A stretch of DNA of 64,000 nucleotides from JADCCX01 sp031378805 (GCA_031378805.1 JANNEO010000075.1:1-64000); one strand, 5' to 3'; numbered from the stretch's first letter, positions 43,538-52,339 are shown. Numbers and translations: made by a program. Notes: generated by a model from the sequence alone, not told the origin.

Positions 43538-45454
43538 TCATCCGAAGATGATCTGATCCGAAAGCTGTGCGACAGAGAAATTATTGATGATTATGCTGCC
43601 GAGTGTGCCGTTGACGGAGATCAATACGTTTCCGTTGATGTCCAACATGGTGAGCTGAGACGCCGTCAGGCCTTCGAAACGAAGACTATCCTGACCATTG
43701 CCGCCACCTTCGGAAAAATCGCTGATCGTATCGATGCTGCTTGTCTGAGTGCTGAAATCGCCGCTTCTGAAAACAAAGGTGTCGTTCCCGGTTCCTCCGA
43801 AGAGCGTGTCGGAGCCAAACTCGCCCATGATCTGGTCATCACCGGCACCGCCATCCATCAGATCGTCGCCGAGCGAGTCCCGCAAATTGTCCGCGCCGCC
43901 ACCGCCGAGGATGGTATCATTGCCTAAAAAGCCATTCAGGCTGTCATTGCCATCTAGCCCGAGGAGAATGTCGGAGACAGTGCTGCCGGTGATCGTATCA
44001 TTGAAGCCCGAACCGATCACCCGTTCGATGCTGGAGAAGATAGGGCCGGAGTAGCTCCCGCTACCGGGATAGAAAGTAACACTGATGCCAACAGATGACC
44101 CGCTGAAGTCAAGCGTATCAAATCCCACTCCGCCATCGAAAAAATTCCGCGAGAAGAGGCTTATCGAGGCTAAATACTCACGGCTGCCGATAAATACGTC
44201 GTCCCCATCGTTACCGTACAAGCTATCCGCACCAACTCCGGCAATCAGCGTATCATTTCCAGCCCCGCCAAAGATGGTGTCATTTCCTTCATTGCCATTG
44301 AGCAAATCATCGCCGTCACCGCCTCCGAGCTGGTCATTGCCTGCGCCGCCGGATAGTACATCATTGCCGAGTTCGCCGAAGACGGCATCAGCGCCCGCGC
44401 CGCCGAGAATGGTATCATTGCCGGTCTGACCGTTCAGATAGTCATCGCCATCTTCACCGGCGAGGGAGTCATTGCTGCCGCCCCCGGTCAATCTGTCATT
44501 TCCGGCACCGCCCAGTAATGTGTCGTTGCCGTCCGCTCCATCAATGGTATCATCACCAAGCTCGCCACGAAGAGTGTTGGCCGCCGCATCACCCCAGATT
44601 TCATCGTTGAAGCTGGAGCCGATGACGCCTTCAATGCTCGTGAAGCGATCACCCAGGGCAGCCCCCGCATTGAGAGCAGAATTGCTCAATCGAATTGTGA
44701 TGGCCGATTCTCCAGAGTAGTCGACGTAGTCGAACCCGGTACCGCCGTTGATCACATCGGCATCCAGGCCACCATTCAAGGTATCGCTGCCTGCGCCACC
44801 ATTCAGTGTGTCAACGCCGTTGCCTCCGCCAAGAATGTCGTCGCCTGCCCCACCCCTAAGCAAATCGTTGCCGAGTTCGCCGAAGAGTGCATCATTTCCA
44901 TTGCCACCATCCAGCGTATCGTTGCCGGTCTGGCCGTTCAGGTTGTCGTCATTCTCACCGCCCGAAAGGGAATCGTTACCGCCGCCGCCAATCAGCGTAT
45001 CGTTACCGCTCTCGCCAAAGAGCTTGTCACTGCCATCACCACCGTCAATCTGATCATTGCCCGCCTGGCCATTCAACCAGTCATTTCCAGCTCCGCCAAA
45101 CACGGTGTCATTTCCAGCGCCAGCCACAATGTTGTCAGCTGCGGCTGTTCCGACAATGCTGTCGTCGCCACTGAAAAAACTGATGGTTGAGAAGCCGCCG
45201 ATCAGGCTGGACAGGGGCGTGTTGATGCTGGAGATCGATATGAGGCCGCCACGTTGATCATCGATCTGCAGGGTCTCCACAGCACCTGAGAACACGCCAG
45301 CGCTGGAAATAGCAAGATTGCTTCCCAAGACAGAGACGTATCGTCCATCAGATGTCAGCCACGTCGCCGTCGTCACGGTGATATTGAGCAGCTGTGCAAG
45401 CCGGGGAGCGACGATATCGTTGCGTTGAGCCCAACCAATTGTTGCTTTCGCCAT
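43538..45454 (-). CDS. RTX-type calcium-binding repeat protein, secreted by type I system
   Basis: 638 residues with many GGxGxDxLx nonapeptides (for example GGAGNDTLIAG) that bind Ca2+ in a beta-roll. No Sec signal; the C-terminus (FVFRSGDFSTQTSSIDTISDFSEGGGNGQDSLRFEGLTASQLTMLD...LSDQIIFG) is the M10/serralysin-type C-terminal module used for type I secretion. Two related modules are tandemly duplicated: LNGQTGNDT at 172 and 340, FDYVDYSG at 241 and FDTLDFSG at 445, GVIGSSFNDEI at 276 and RVIGSGFNDTI at 478. No enzymatic domain seen; residues 1-95 may have a fold of their own. No type I exporter genes nearby. Confidence 0.9.
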   Translation of the reverse strand: MAKATIGWAQRNDIVAPRLAQLLNITVTTATWLTSDGRYVSVLGSNLAISSAGVFSGAVETLQIDDQRGGLISISSINTPLSSLIGGFSTISFFSGDDSIVGTAAADNIVAGAGNDTVFGGAGNDWLNGQAGNDQIDGGDGSDKLFGESGNDTLIGGGGNDSLSGGENDDNLNGQTGNDTLDGGNGNDALFGELGNDLLRGGAGDDILGGGNGVDTLNGGAGSDTLNGGLDADVINGGTGFDYVDYSGESAITIRLSNSALNAGAALGDRFTSIEGVIGSSFNDEIWGDAAANTLRGELGDDTIDGADGNDTLLGGAGNDRLTGGGSNDSLAGEDGDDYLNGQTGNDTILGGAGADAVFGELGNDVLSGGAGNDQLGGGDGDDLLNGNEGNDTIFGGAGNDTLIAGVGADSLYGNDGDDVFIGSREYLASISLFSRNFFDGGVGFDTLDFSGSSVGISVTFYPGSGSYSGPIFSSIERVIGSGFNDTITGSTVSDILLGLDGNDSLNGFLGNDTILGGGGADNLRDSLGDDLMDGGAGDDQIMGEFGSDTLFGGTGNDTFVFRSGDFSTQTSSIDTISDFSEGGGNGQDSLRFEGLTASQLTMLDINGNVLISVNGTLGSIIINNFSVAQLSDQIIFG

Positions 45455-45775
45455 GCGTCCATCTCCTGATATTAATTTAAGAAATGGATAATTATAATTC
45501 TGTAATTTTCAATCTAACCTTTAAGTCATTGTTAATTTCAAAGGAGTTGCAGACCATGAATCATTGAACAGAAATTTATTGCCAATTGGCTTCGCGGTCC
45601 GCAATGCGCCAGTTCCAGCCGTTCCGGTTTCGCGATGAGACATACGATTGCGGACGTTGCCCAGAGTGAGCAATCCGATGGTTAGGTGCTCAGTCCGACA
45701 AAGGAACGCCACCACCATCGCCATGCTGATCTTGAAGCGCCCCACGGGCCTGTTGGCGGAAATCTAATGGTCGTC
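45455..45775. other. AT-rich intergenic region, no supported gene
   Basis: About 320 bp between the RTX and hydroxyisourate hydrolase genes. The first 100 bp (45470-45545) are markedly AT-rich, which would suit a promoter for the RTX gene on the minus strand. An open frame at 45521-45745 on the minus strand encodes nothing recognisable and lacks a ribosome-binding site. No repeats or RNA gene noticed. Confidence 0.5.
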
Positions 45776-46138
45776 TCAAGCACCGCGGTAAATTGAATAG
45801 CCATGCGGCGTGAACTTCAGTGGCAAGTGCACGTGCTGGGCCGCATCGCGCACCACGAAACGGAACGGCGCGATGTCGATGAAGGGCTCCGCCACGCCCT
45901 GTGACCGGCAATAGTCGCCGATGTGGAAGCGCACTTCGTAGGTGCCCGCGCCGGTGCCGACGCCTTGCGCGCAGGGGTTGTCGAGCACGCCGTTCGGGCC
46001 GATGATTCCATCAGCAACGAGTCGCTCGTCCACTCCTTGCGATAGCAATCCAAGCTCATGCAGGGTGACGCGCATACCGTCGGCGGTGCGCCCCTGCGCG
46101 ACATCGACGGCATGAATCGAAATGCCTCCGGCAGCCAT
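45776..46138 (-). CDS. uraH: 5-hydroxyisourate hydrolase (transthyretin-like)
   Basis: 120 residues from MAAGGISIHAVDVAQG, with AAGGA before the ATG. It contains the family N-terminal motif with catalytic His (ISIHAVDVAQGRTADGMRV), Arg in the YEVRFHIGDYC segment, and the C-terminal PLKFTPHGYSIYRGA. The final four residues are YRGA instead of the usual YRGS; the Tyr and Arg are kept. It hydrolyses 5-hydroxyisourate made from urate into OHCU, an early step in the uric acid pathway. No uricase or OHCU decarboxylase gene is visible here; the adjacent transport genes may import purine-type compounds. Confidence 0.92.
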   Translation of the reverse strand: MAAGGISIHAVDVAQGRTADGMRVTLHELGLLSQGVDERLVADGIIGPNGVLDNPCAQGVGTGAGTYEVRFHIGDYCRSQGVAEPFIDIAPFRFVVRDAAQHVHLPLKFTPHGYSIYRGA

Positions 46139-46249
46139 GGTTCGGGTTCCTTGTTCTGGGGTAACGATGCTTGAACCAATCGTGGGAGATTGCAATGCCG
46201 CCTTACCTTTCAAGAGCCAGACCATGCTGACCGAGTAATGACACCCAGT

Positions 46250-47239
46250 TCATGCCTGGTGCGCAAACAGTGGTGCGGGCCGCGCGAGACGTGTCTCCCG
46301 GTCGGCGGCCGACGGCAGGAAGGACCGGTCGAACACGGCGTCCTGCCGGGGGACCGTGGGCAATTCCTTGGTGCGGGCAATCAAGCCTATCGCGCGGTCA
46401 AGGCGCGCGGGTTCGATATCGCCGATACCTAGCGTTGCGCCCGACGGATGCGCCATTTCCATGGCCAGCGTGCCGACCAGTCGGGCGTGATTGGCCGCGA
46501 CATCAATGTCGGGCGAGCGTTTGCGCACCGCCGCGATCGCCGCCGCGGGATCGTCGATGGCAGCGGTCAGACCTTTGTTGACGGCGCGCACGAAGCCGAC
46601 CGCTGCCTGCGGGTTATCCCGCAGCAGGGCGCGGCTTGCAATCACGGCCGCGCCGCACAGGTCGGGCGCGTGCGTCCGCCACTCGAGATGGCGCAATCGA
46701 GCCGGGTCGATGCTGGCCTCGATGGCGGCGGATGCCAGCGTGTTGACGAAGCCGAACAGTCCGTCGAATTCGCCCGACAGCACCCTTGGCAGCAGCTGGC
46801 TGTGGTGCGTGGCGTTTACCTCGATCCTCATCGCGCCGACGTCGATGCCGGTCGCGCCCGCGAATTCCGGCAGCATCCGCCATGCGGCGTCGCCTGGGTG
46901 GGTCAGCAGTCGTCGGCCAGGCAGATCGGCGGGCGTGCGCACGGGCCCATCGGCGGCGACGGCAATGGTGTAGGGCGACCAGTTGTGCATGATGTAGATC
47001 GCAACCGGCGCAGCCGCTGGTTCTCGCCCCGCCAACTCGATCAACGCGTTCAGGTCGCCGTAACCGATGTCGTAGGCTCCGCTCGCCACCTTGGGCACCG
47101 CATTCGCCAGCGTGTCGCCCTGGGTGAAGGCGACGGTCAGGCCCTCCTCTGCGAAATAGCCCAGGTCGTCGGCCAGGAAGAACCACGCCTGTGGACCCGA
47201 GTAGAAGGTGTTGAGGATCATCCTGATCGGCGTGGGCAT
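46250..47239 (-). CDS. NMT1/THI5-like ABC substrate-binding protein, no export signal
   Basis: 330 residues from MPTPIRMILNTFYSGPQAWFFLADDLGYFAEEGLTVAFTQGDTLANAVPKV. Family features: GYGDLNALIE, FGFVNTLASAAIEASIDP, LVGTLAMEMAHPSGATLGIGD and FDRSFLPSAADRE. These are shared with two paralogues at 51287 and 52361. Unlike those two, this one starts directly with the first beta strand, with no signal peptide. The ATG follows the TctA stop by 8 bp with AGGA upstream, and the open frame before it is the TctA region. It would therefore stay in the cytoplasm, unusual for a binding protein; a decayed or moonlighting copy is possible. Confidence 0.85.
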   Translation of the reverse strand: MPTPIRMILNTFYSGPQAWFFLADDLGYFAEEGLTVAFTQGDTLANAVPKVASGAYDIGYGDLNALIELAGREPAAAPVAIYIMHNWSPYTIAVAADGPVRTPADLPGRRLLTHPGDAAWRMLPEFAGATGIDVGAMRIEVNATHHSQLLPRVLSGEFDGLFGFVNTLASAAIEASIDPARLRHLEWRTHAPDLCGAAVIASRALLRDNPQAAVGFVRAVNKGLTAAIDDPAAAIAAVRKRSPDIDVAANHARLVGTLAMEMAHPSGATLGIGDIEPARLDRAIGLIARTKELPTVPRQDAVFDRSFLPSAADRETRLARPAPLFAHQA

Positions 47240-47247
47240 GATCGCGG

Positions 47248-48750
47248 TCAATCCTGCGCCAGCGCGGTCTGCCGCGTGCGGCTGAAGGAGGGCAGGAGCA
47301 GCAACGCCAGCAAGGCGGCTGAGCACAGCAGCATGGCGAGGCTGATGGGCCGCTCCCAGAACGGCGCGATGCTCCCGCCAGAGAGCAGCATGGCGCGCTT
47401 GAGGTTCTCCTCCATCATGGGTCCGAGAATGAAGCCGAGGAGCAGCGGTGTCGGCTCGAAGCCCAGCTTGATCATGAGGTAGCCCATGACGCCGAACACG
47501 ATGGCCAAGTAGACGTCGAAGGCGGAGTTGTTGATGCTGTAGACTCCGATGCAGCAGAAAAAGAGGATGGTAGGGTAGAGCAGCCGGTAGGGTGCCTGTA
47601 GCAACTTCACCCACAGACCCACCAGCGGCAGGTTGAGCACCAGCAGCAGCAGGTTTCCGATCCACATCGAGGCGATCATACCCCAGAACAGGGAGGCGTG
47701 CTCGGTCATTACCTTGGGGCCCGGTGCGATGCCCTGGATGGTCATGGCACCCGCCATCACCGCCATGATGGCGTTCGAAGGCACACCCAGTGTCAGCAGC
47801 GGGACGAAAGATGTCTGCGCGCCGGCGTTGTTGGCGGATTCGGGCGCCGCGACGCCCTCGACAGCGCCCTTCCCGAACTCCTCTGGGTTCTTCGAGAGTT
47901 TCTTCTCGATGGCGTAAGCCCCGAAGGACGCGAGCAGCGCGCCGCCGCCAGGCAGAACGCCCAGTACCGATCCTATCGCCGTGCCACGCAGCGTTGGTCC
48001 AATGCTGCGGCGCAGCTCCTCGCGGTTGGGAAACAGGTCGCGCAGCGCCACGGCGGCCGGGCGCGCCAACTTCTGTTCGAGGTTGAGGATGATTTCGGCG
48101 ATGCCGAACAGGCCGACCGCGAGCGCCACGAAGTTGATGCCTTCGGCCAGCGACGGGATTCCGAAGGTGAGTCGCGGCACGGGCGAATTGGCGTCGGGCC
48201 CAACCAGGCCCAGATAGATGCCCACGAAGATCATCAGGATCGCCTTGAAGACCGAGCCGCTGGCGAGAATCACGGACGCAATCAACCCCAGCAGCATGAG
48301 CGAGAAGTATTCGACCGGACCGAACTGGAGGGCCAGCGCAGCCATGGCCGGGCCGAACAGCGCGATCAGTACGGTGGCGACGGTGCCCGCGACAAAGGAT
48401 GCAATGGCAGCGATGCTGAGCGCCGCGCCGGCGCGGCCCTTCTGGGCCATGGCATATCCATCAAGCACGGTCGCTACGGACGACGCCTCGCCTGGCAGCT
48501 TGACGAGGATCGCGGTGGTGGAGCCGCCGTACTGCGCGCCGTAGTAGATCCCCGCCAACATGATGAGCGAGGTCGCCGGCGGCAGATGGAAAGTGATCGG
48601 CAGCAGCATCGACATCGTCGCCACGGCACCGATACCGGGCAGCACGCCGATGAGCGTGCCGAGCACTACGCCGACGAAGCAGAAGAAGATGTTGGTCGGC
48701 GTGGCCGCCACGGAGAAGCCGAGTGCGATGTTGGCGGCAAGGTCCATCAT
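47248..48750 (-). CDS. tctA: Tripartite tricarboxylate transporter, large permease TctA
   Basis: 500 residues from MMDLAANIALGFSVAATPTNIFFCFVGVVLGTLIGVLPGIGAVATMSMLLP. The hallmark TctA motifs are GIYYGAQYGGSTTAIL, GLVGPDANSPVPRLTFG, GTAIGSVLGVLPGGGALLASFGAYAIEKK and AAPESANNAGAQTSFVPLLTLGVPSNAIMAVM. About 12 membrane helices. It forms the membrane channel together with TctB and receives substrate from TctC. The longer open frame upstream is not hydrophobic, so the internal start is preferred. Followed by the signal-less NMT1-like gene. Confidence 0.95.
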   Translation of the reverse strand: MMDLAANIALGFSVAATPTNIFFCFVGVVLGTLIGVLPGIGAVATMSMLLPITFHLPPATSLIMLAGIYYGAQYGGSTTAILVKLPGEASSVATVLDGYAMAQKGRAGAALSIAAIASFVAGTVATVLIALFGPAMAALALQFGPVEYFSLMLLGLIASVILASGSVFKAILMIFVGIYLGLVGPDANSPVPRLTFGIPSLAEGINFVALAVGLFGIAEIILNLEQKLARPAAVALRDLFPNREELRRSIGPTLRGTAIGSVLGVLPGGGALLASFGAYAIEKKLSKNPEEFGKGAVEGVAAPESANNAGAQTSFVPLLTLGVPSNAIMAVMAGAMTIQGIAPGPKVMTEHASLFWGMIASMWIGNLLLLVLNLPLVGLWVKLLQAPYRLLYPTILFFCCIGVYSINNSAFDVYLAIVFGVMGYLMIKLGFEPTPLLLGFILGPMMEENLKRAMLLSGGSIAPFWERPISLAMLLCSAALLALLLLPSFSRTRQTALAQD

Positions 48751-48763
48751 GAGCAGGCGTCCA

Positions 48764-49213
48764 TCATCGCGGCCAGATCGGGATCGGCATCTTGAGGCCG
48801 AGTACGAAGACGAGCACTGCGCACAGTGCGATGCCGCCAGCCAAAAGGATCGTCTCGCGCCAACGGGACTCCGAGCTCGCAAGACTGGCAATGAGGGTCG
48901 AACTCACCACCGCAACGACCATACCCAACTGGTCAACGGTCGCGGCAAAGGCTGCAATCGACAGCGAGATCAGCGCCAGCGGCTTGCCGCGCAATTCGGG
49001 CATGGCCTCGCCATCCCGCAGGAGCGCCAGCACCGCCAGAGCGAACCCTCCGCCCAGCACCAGCAGCGTGATGAGCCTTGGCAGATATCCCGTGCCCATC
49101 TCGCTGGCCGTTCCAACTTCGGCATTGCCCAGCGCTGCAAGGCCGCCAAGCCCGAGCGCAATCACGAAAGCAGCGGAAAGCATGTCGGAGGACCATAGCC
49201 GGGACAGCTTCAT
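48764..49213 (-). CDS. tctB: Tripartite tricarboxylate transporter, small permease TctB (DUF1468)
   Basis: About 149 residues, four membrane helices: DMLSAAFVIALGLGGLAALGN, MGTGYLPRLITLLVLGGGFALAVLALL, ALISLSIAAFAATVDQLGMVVAVVSSTLIASL and ETILLAGGIALCAVLVFVLGLKMPIPIW. The helix pattern and the late KMPIPIWPR ending are typical for TctB. ATG 49213 is preferred over ATG 49222 because AGG and GGGA precede it. It lies between tctC (46 bp upstream) and tctA (13 bp downstream). Confidence 0.92.
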   Translation of the reverse strand: MKLSRLWSSDMLSAAFVIALGLGGLAALGNAEVGTASEMGTGYLPRLITLLVLGGGFALAVLALLRDGEAMPELRGKPLALISLSIAAFAATVDQLGMVVAVVSSTLIASLASSESRWRETILLAGGIALCAVLVFVLGLKMPIPIWPR

Positions 49214-49259
49214 GACCTGCATTCCCTGGCGATTGTTCCCGGGACCATGGCGCGCGCCG

Positions 49260-50240
49260 TCACTTCTCTTGCGCTCCCGCCTCGATAATCAGGGGGCGCC
49301 AGACCTGGATCTGGTCGGCGACGAAGGCGGCGTATTCGGCGCTCGTCATCACCTTGCGCTCGATACCCCAGCCTTGCAGCCGCTCTTGAACGGCCGGAAG
49401 CGCCATGGCGTCCTGGACCGCCTTGTCGATGGCAGCCACCACCGGAGCGGGCATTCCAGCGGGGCCCGAAATACCGAGCCAGTTCTCCAGGACGAGATCG
49501 ATGCCCTGCTCGCGGAAGGTCGGCACATCGGGCGCCTGCGAGATGCGGGACGGCGCCGCGACACCGACGGCCACGGCTTCGCCCGCCTTGATCATCGGCA
49601 CGTTCTGCGCCAGCAGGTCGTAATAGGTCTGCAGCACACCGGCCTTGAAATCCTGAATCGCAGGCGCTGTGCCGCGATAGGGTATATGGATGACGTTGAT
49701 ACCAGTACGCCGCTTCAGTGCCTCGCCCAGCACATGGTGGATCGAACCCACCCCGCTCGAGCCATAGCTGATCTTGCCAGGCTCGGCCTTAGCCTTCGCC
49801 ACGAAGTCGGCCAGCGTCTTTATCCCCGACGAGGGCTGCACGAACAGCGCCGGTGGTGAGGCCCCGATGTAAGCGACATGGGTGAAGTCCTTCACCGTGT
49901 CGTAGGGCACCGTCTTGAACTGGGTCGGCGATATCGTGAACGGTGCATTGTTGGCGAGGATCAGCGTGTGGCCGTCAGGTGTTTCCTTCTTGACGATGTC
50001 TGCCGCCAGAGTTCCGCCGGCCCCCGGGCGGTTGTCGATGATGAATTGCTGGCCAAGTTTCTCCGACATGTACTGACCGAGCAGCCGCGCCACGATGTCG
50101 CTCGTGCCGCCGGGCGGGAAGGTGACCACAATGCGCACGGGCTTCGTCGGCCACGCGCTCTGCGCCTTCGCGGACGATGTTGCAGCCAGGGCGGCCAAGC
50201 CGCCAGCGATGACGCTGCGGCGGCTAAGTCTAATTATCAT
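49260..50240 (-). CDS. tctC: Tripartite tricarboxylate transporter receptor TctC (Bug family)
   Basis: 326 residues. A twin-arginine-like signal (LSRRSVIAGGLAALAATSSAKA) precedes the mature QSAWPTKPVRIVVTFPPGGTSDIVARLLG, the universal Bug-family start. Other motifs are VIDNRPGAGGTLAADIV, SIHHVLGEALKRRTGINVIHIPYRG and the ending LQGWGIERKVMTSAEYAAFV. Binds a carboxylated compound, for example a tricarboxylate or a nicotinate-like solute, and passes it to TctAB. First gene of its operon; the BMP-domain gene is divergent, with about 100 bp between them. Confidence 0.94.
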   Translation of the reverse strand: MIIRLSRRSVIAGGLAALAATSSAKAQSAWPTKPVRIVVTFPPGGTSDIVARLLGQYMSEKLGQQFIIDNRPGAGGTLAADIVKKETPDGHTLILANNAPFTISPTQFKTVPYDTVKDFTHVAYIGASPPALFVQPSSGIKTLADFVAKAKAEPGKISYGSSGVGSIHHVLGEALKRRTGINVIHIPYRGTAPAIQDFKAGVLQTYYDLLAQNVPMIKAGEAVAVGVAAPSRISQAPDVPTFREQGIDLVLENWLGISGPAGMPAPVVAAIDKAVQDAMALPAVQERLQGWGIERKVMTSAEYAAFVADQIQVWRPLIIEAGAQEK

Positions 50241-50342
50241 GATTATTCTCCTTCGGACGCGTATGTGACATTATTGATCGCCTTGCGAGTTAGCAATTGT
50301 AATGCCAGTCTCGAATCGTAAGCCAACATCAGAAGAGATATA

Positions 50343-51275
50343 ATGCAGCCTGTACGGAAACGCTGCGGAACGATCTCCATCGGAGCCGTGTTTGCGGGGC
50401 CCGCTCAGGATGGCGGATTCATGGAGGCCGGGCATAAGGCCTTGTTGCGCGCTGCGGCGGACTTGGATGCGACTGCGGTGTTTGTCGATGGCGTGCCGCC
50501 GCGACGTGACGCGCTTGGCGCGGCGCTTCTGGCACACGCGCGGGCTGGGCACGATCTCATCATCGCCCATGGTGGGCAGAACAACGAAGCGGTTCTCGAT
50601 GTCGCAAAGAAGTTCCCGGAAACCGCATTCGCAGTGACTCAGGGGCAGGTCAGCGCCGCGAACGTAGCAAGCTTCGACGTGATGCAGGAGCATTCCGCCT
50701 TCCTCGCAGGCATCTTGGCCGCCCTGACGACGCGGACGGGCGTCGTGGCGCATCTCTCGGGTATCAAGGTGCGGCCGGGCCTCAAGGGCCGCGCCGCCTT
50801 CGCGCATGGTGTGCGCCACGCGGATGCAGGCGTCCGGTTCATGACGACCTTCTGCGGTCATCAGGACGACGCGAACATGGCCGAGGCTGCGGCGCGCGAC
50901 TTGATCGCAGCGGGCGCAGACCGCCTGTTCACGATGCTTAACTCCGGCCGGGCCGGCGCCATCGCTGCTTGCAGGGCGTTTGGTTGCCAGCAGATCGGCA
51001 ATGTCGACGATTGGACCCACAGGGAGCCCGACGTGTTCATCGGCTCCGCGCTCGCTGACGTGGGCATCGGCGTCGCGCGCGCCATCGAGGATTTCGCCCG
51101 GGGGACGTTTCCCGCAGGTGAAATCCGCCACATCGGACTGGAGAGCCCTGGTGCGGTTGGATTGGCGCTGCACCCCGATGTCGAAGCGTCTGTGCGCGAG
51201 GCCATCGCCACCGCGGCGGACGCCATCCGCTCGGGACGGCTCGTCGTCGATGTCGAGCATCACGAGGCTGCGTGA
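50343..51275 (+). CDS. BMP (basic membrane protein / nucleoside-binding) family protein without signal peptide
   Basis: 310 residues. It starts MQPVRKRCGTISIGAVFAGPAQDGGFMEAGHKALLRAAADL, equal to the first strand and helix of BMP proteins, with a good AGAAGAG site. A TAA stop at 50319-50321 in the same frame rules out a longer start, so it truly lacks a signal peptide. Other features: LIIAHGGQNNEAVLDVAKKFPETAFAVTQG, HSAFLAGILAALTT, QIGNVDDWTHREPDVFIGSALADVGIGVARAIEDFARG. BMP proteins are usually lipoproteins that bind purine nucleosides. A cytoplasmic one may be a sensor or a small-molecule carrier. Divergent from tctC. Confidence 0.85.
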   Translation: MQPVRKRCGTISIGAVFAGPAQDGGFMEAGHKALLRAAADLDATAVFVDGVPPRRDALGAALLAHARAGHDLIIAHGGQNNEAVLDVAKKFPETAFAVTQGQVSAANVASFDVMQEHSAFLAGILAALTTRTGVVAHLSGIKVRPGLKGRAAFAHGVRHADAGVRFMTTFCGHQDDANMAEAAARDLIAAGADRLFTMLNSGRAGAIAACRAFGCQQIGNVDDWTHREPDVFIGSALADVGIGVARAIEDFARGTFPAGEIRHIGLESPGAVGLALHPDVEASVREAIATAADAIRSGRLVVDVEHHEAA

Positions 51276-51286
51276 CCGCATGGGCA

Positions 51287-52339
51287 TCAACCGCGGCCCA
51301 GTGAACGGATGCGCTCGCTGTCCGGCGGCAGGAAGGAACGATCGAAGACTTCGGTGACGGACGGCTTGCGCGGCAGCGCCTTGGCCGTGACGACGAGATC
51401 GATCAGGCGAGACAGGCGAGCGTCGTCCATATCACCGATGCCAAGCCGCGCACCCTCGGGATGCGCCATCTCACTTGCGAAAGTGCCGACGAGGCGTGTG
51501 CGGTTGATGTCGCGCGATGCCGTCGAGCTACGCTTGACGACGGCGTCGATAGCCGTGTCCGGGTTGGCGATCGCATCAGCGAGCGCACGGTTGAACGCAC
51601 GCACTAGCCCCATCAACGCCGCCTTGTCGCCATAAAGCGGCCGCGTCACGAACAGCGCGTTCCCGTACATGTCCGGCAGATGATCGGCGTAGTTGAGGAA
51701 GCGGAGCCTCGATTTGCCATCGATGCCGAGCGGTGCGATGGATGCAATGATGGTGTTGACGAAGCCGAAGACGCCGTCGATCCCGTTGCCGCCCAGCATT
51801 GCGGCCACCTGCGAACCCATTGCCTGGTCGTCTTTGACCACACGCACCCGGCTGGCATCGATGCCGGTCGCCTTGGCGAACATGTCGAAGGTAATGAGTG
51901 CCGCATCCGTGCTGTGGCCCGAAATGGCGCGGCGCTCGAAATCCTTCGGGGTCCGTACGGGCCCGGCCGCATCGACCGCGATGGTGAAGGGCACCGAGTT
52001 GAACGTGGTCCAGATGGCTACCGGGCCTTCGTTCGGCGGGCTCATGGCAATGGCCTGGATGAGCGCCGTGACGTCGCCATAGCCAGCGTCGAAGGCGGGC
52101 GGCACGACCTTGGGTACGATGGCGGCCGCTCCATCTCCAGGGAAGAACGAGACATCTAGGCCGGCTTCACGCAGGTAGCCCTTGTCCTGGGCGAGCAGCA
52201 GGAACGACACAGGTCCGCTGTAAGACGTGTTGAGCAGGAGCTTCACGGTCCTGCCCTGCGCTTTCACGCCAGTCGAAAAGGACGCAAGCGCGGCCCCCGC
52301 CACTGTCTTGGTGGCCGCGCGTCTGGTGATTCCACACAT
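51287..52339 (-). CDS. NMT1/THI5-like ABC substrate-binding protein
   Basis: 350 residues with a strong AGGAGGAGAG site and a signal (TRRAATKTVAGAALASFSTGVKAQ). The mature region runs GRTVKLLLNTSYSGPVSFLLLAQDKGYLREAGLDVSFFPGDG, GYGDVTALIQ, FGFVNTIIASIAPLGID, LVGTFASEMAHPEGARLGIGD and FDRSFLPPDSERI. NMT1/THI5-like proteins bind pyrimidine, sulfonate, nitrate or polyamine-type solutes. It follows a paralogue after 21 bp, on the same strand. No ABC permease or ATPase gene is in the cluster. Convergent with the BMP gene (11 bp between stops). Confidence 0.9.
   Translation of the reverse strand: MCGITRRAATKTVAGAALASFSTGVKAQGRTVKLLLNTSYSGPVSFLLLAQDKGYLREAGLDVSFFPGDGAAAIVPKVVPPAFDAGYGDVTALIQAIAMSPPNEGPVAIWTTFNSVPFTIAVDAAGPVRTPKDFERRAISGHSTDAALITFDMFAKATGIDASRVRVVKDDQAMGSQVAAMLGGNGIDGVFGFVNTIIASIAPLGIDGKSRLRFLNYADHLPDMYGNALFVTRPLYGDKAALMGLVRAFNRALADAIANPDTAIDAVVKRSSTASRDINRTRLVGTFASEMAHPEGARLGIGDMDDARLSRLIDLVVTAKALPRKPSVTEVFDRSFLPPDSERIRSLGRG

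Noticed and set aside
43217..43927. 236-codon plus-strand frame overlapping the RTX gene end
   Set aside because: Most of it is antisense to the RTX C-terminal domain; the part before 43538 has no family resemblance or ribosome-binding site.
43900..45180. Periodic DNA repeats that look like a tandem array or CRISPR
   Set aside because: Period follows 9-residue codons of the RTX nonapeptides and diverges freely; no constant repeat with unique spacers.
45521..45745. 74-codon minus-strand open frame between the RTX and HIU hydrolase genes
   Set aside because: No recognisable domain, no ribosome-binding site; considered an IS remnant but no transposase motif was found.
47240..47665. Upstream extension of the NMT1-like gene at 46250 to give a 471-residue protein
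   Set aside because: The extension overlaps tctA coding sequence in another frame and has no signal-like hydrophobic stretch.
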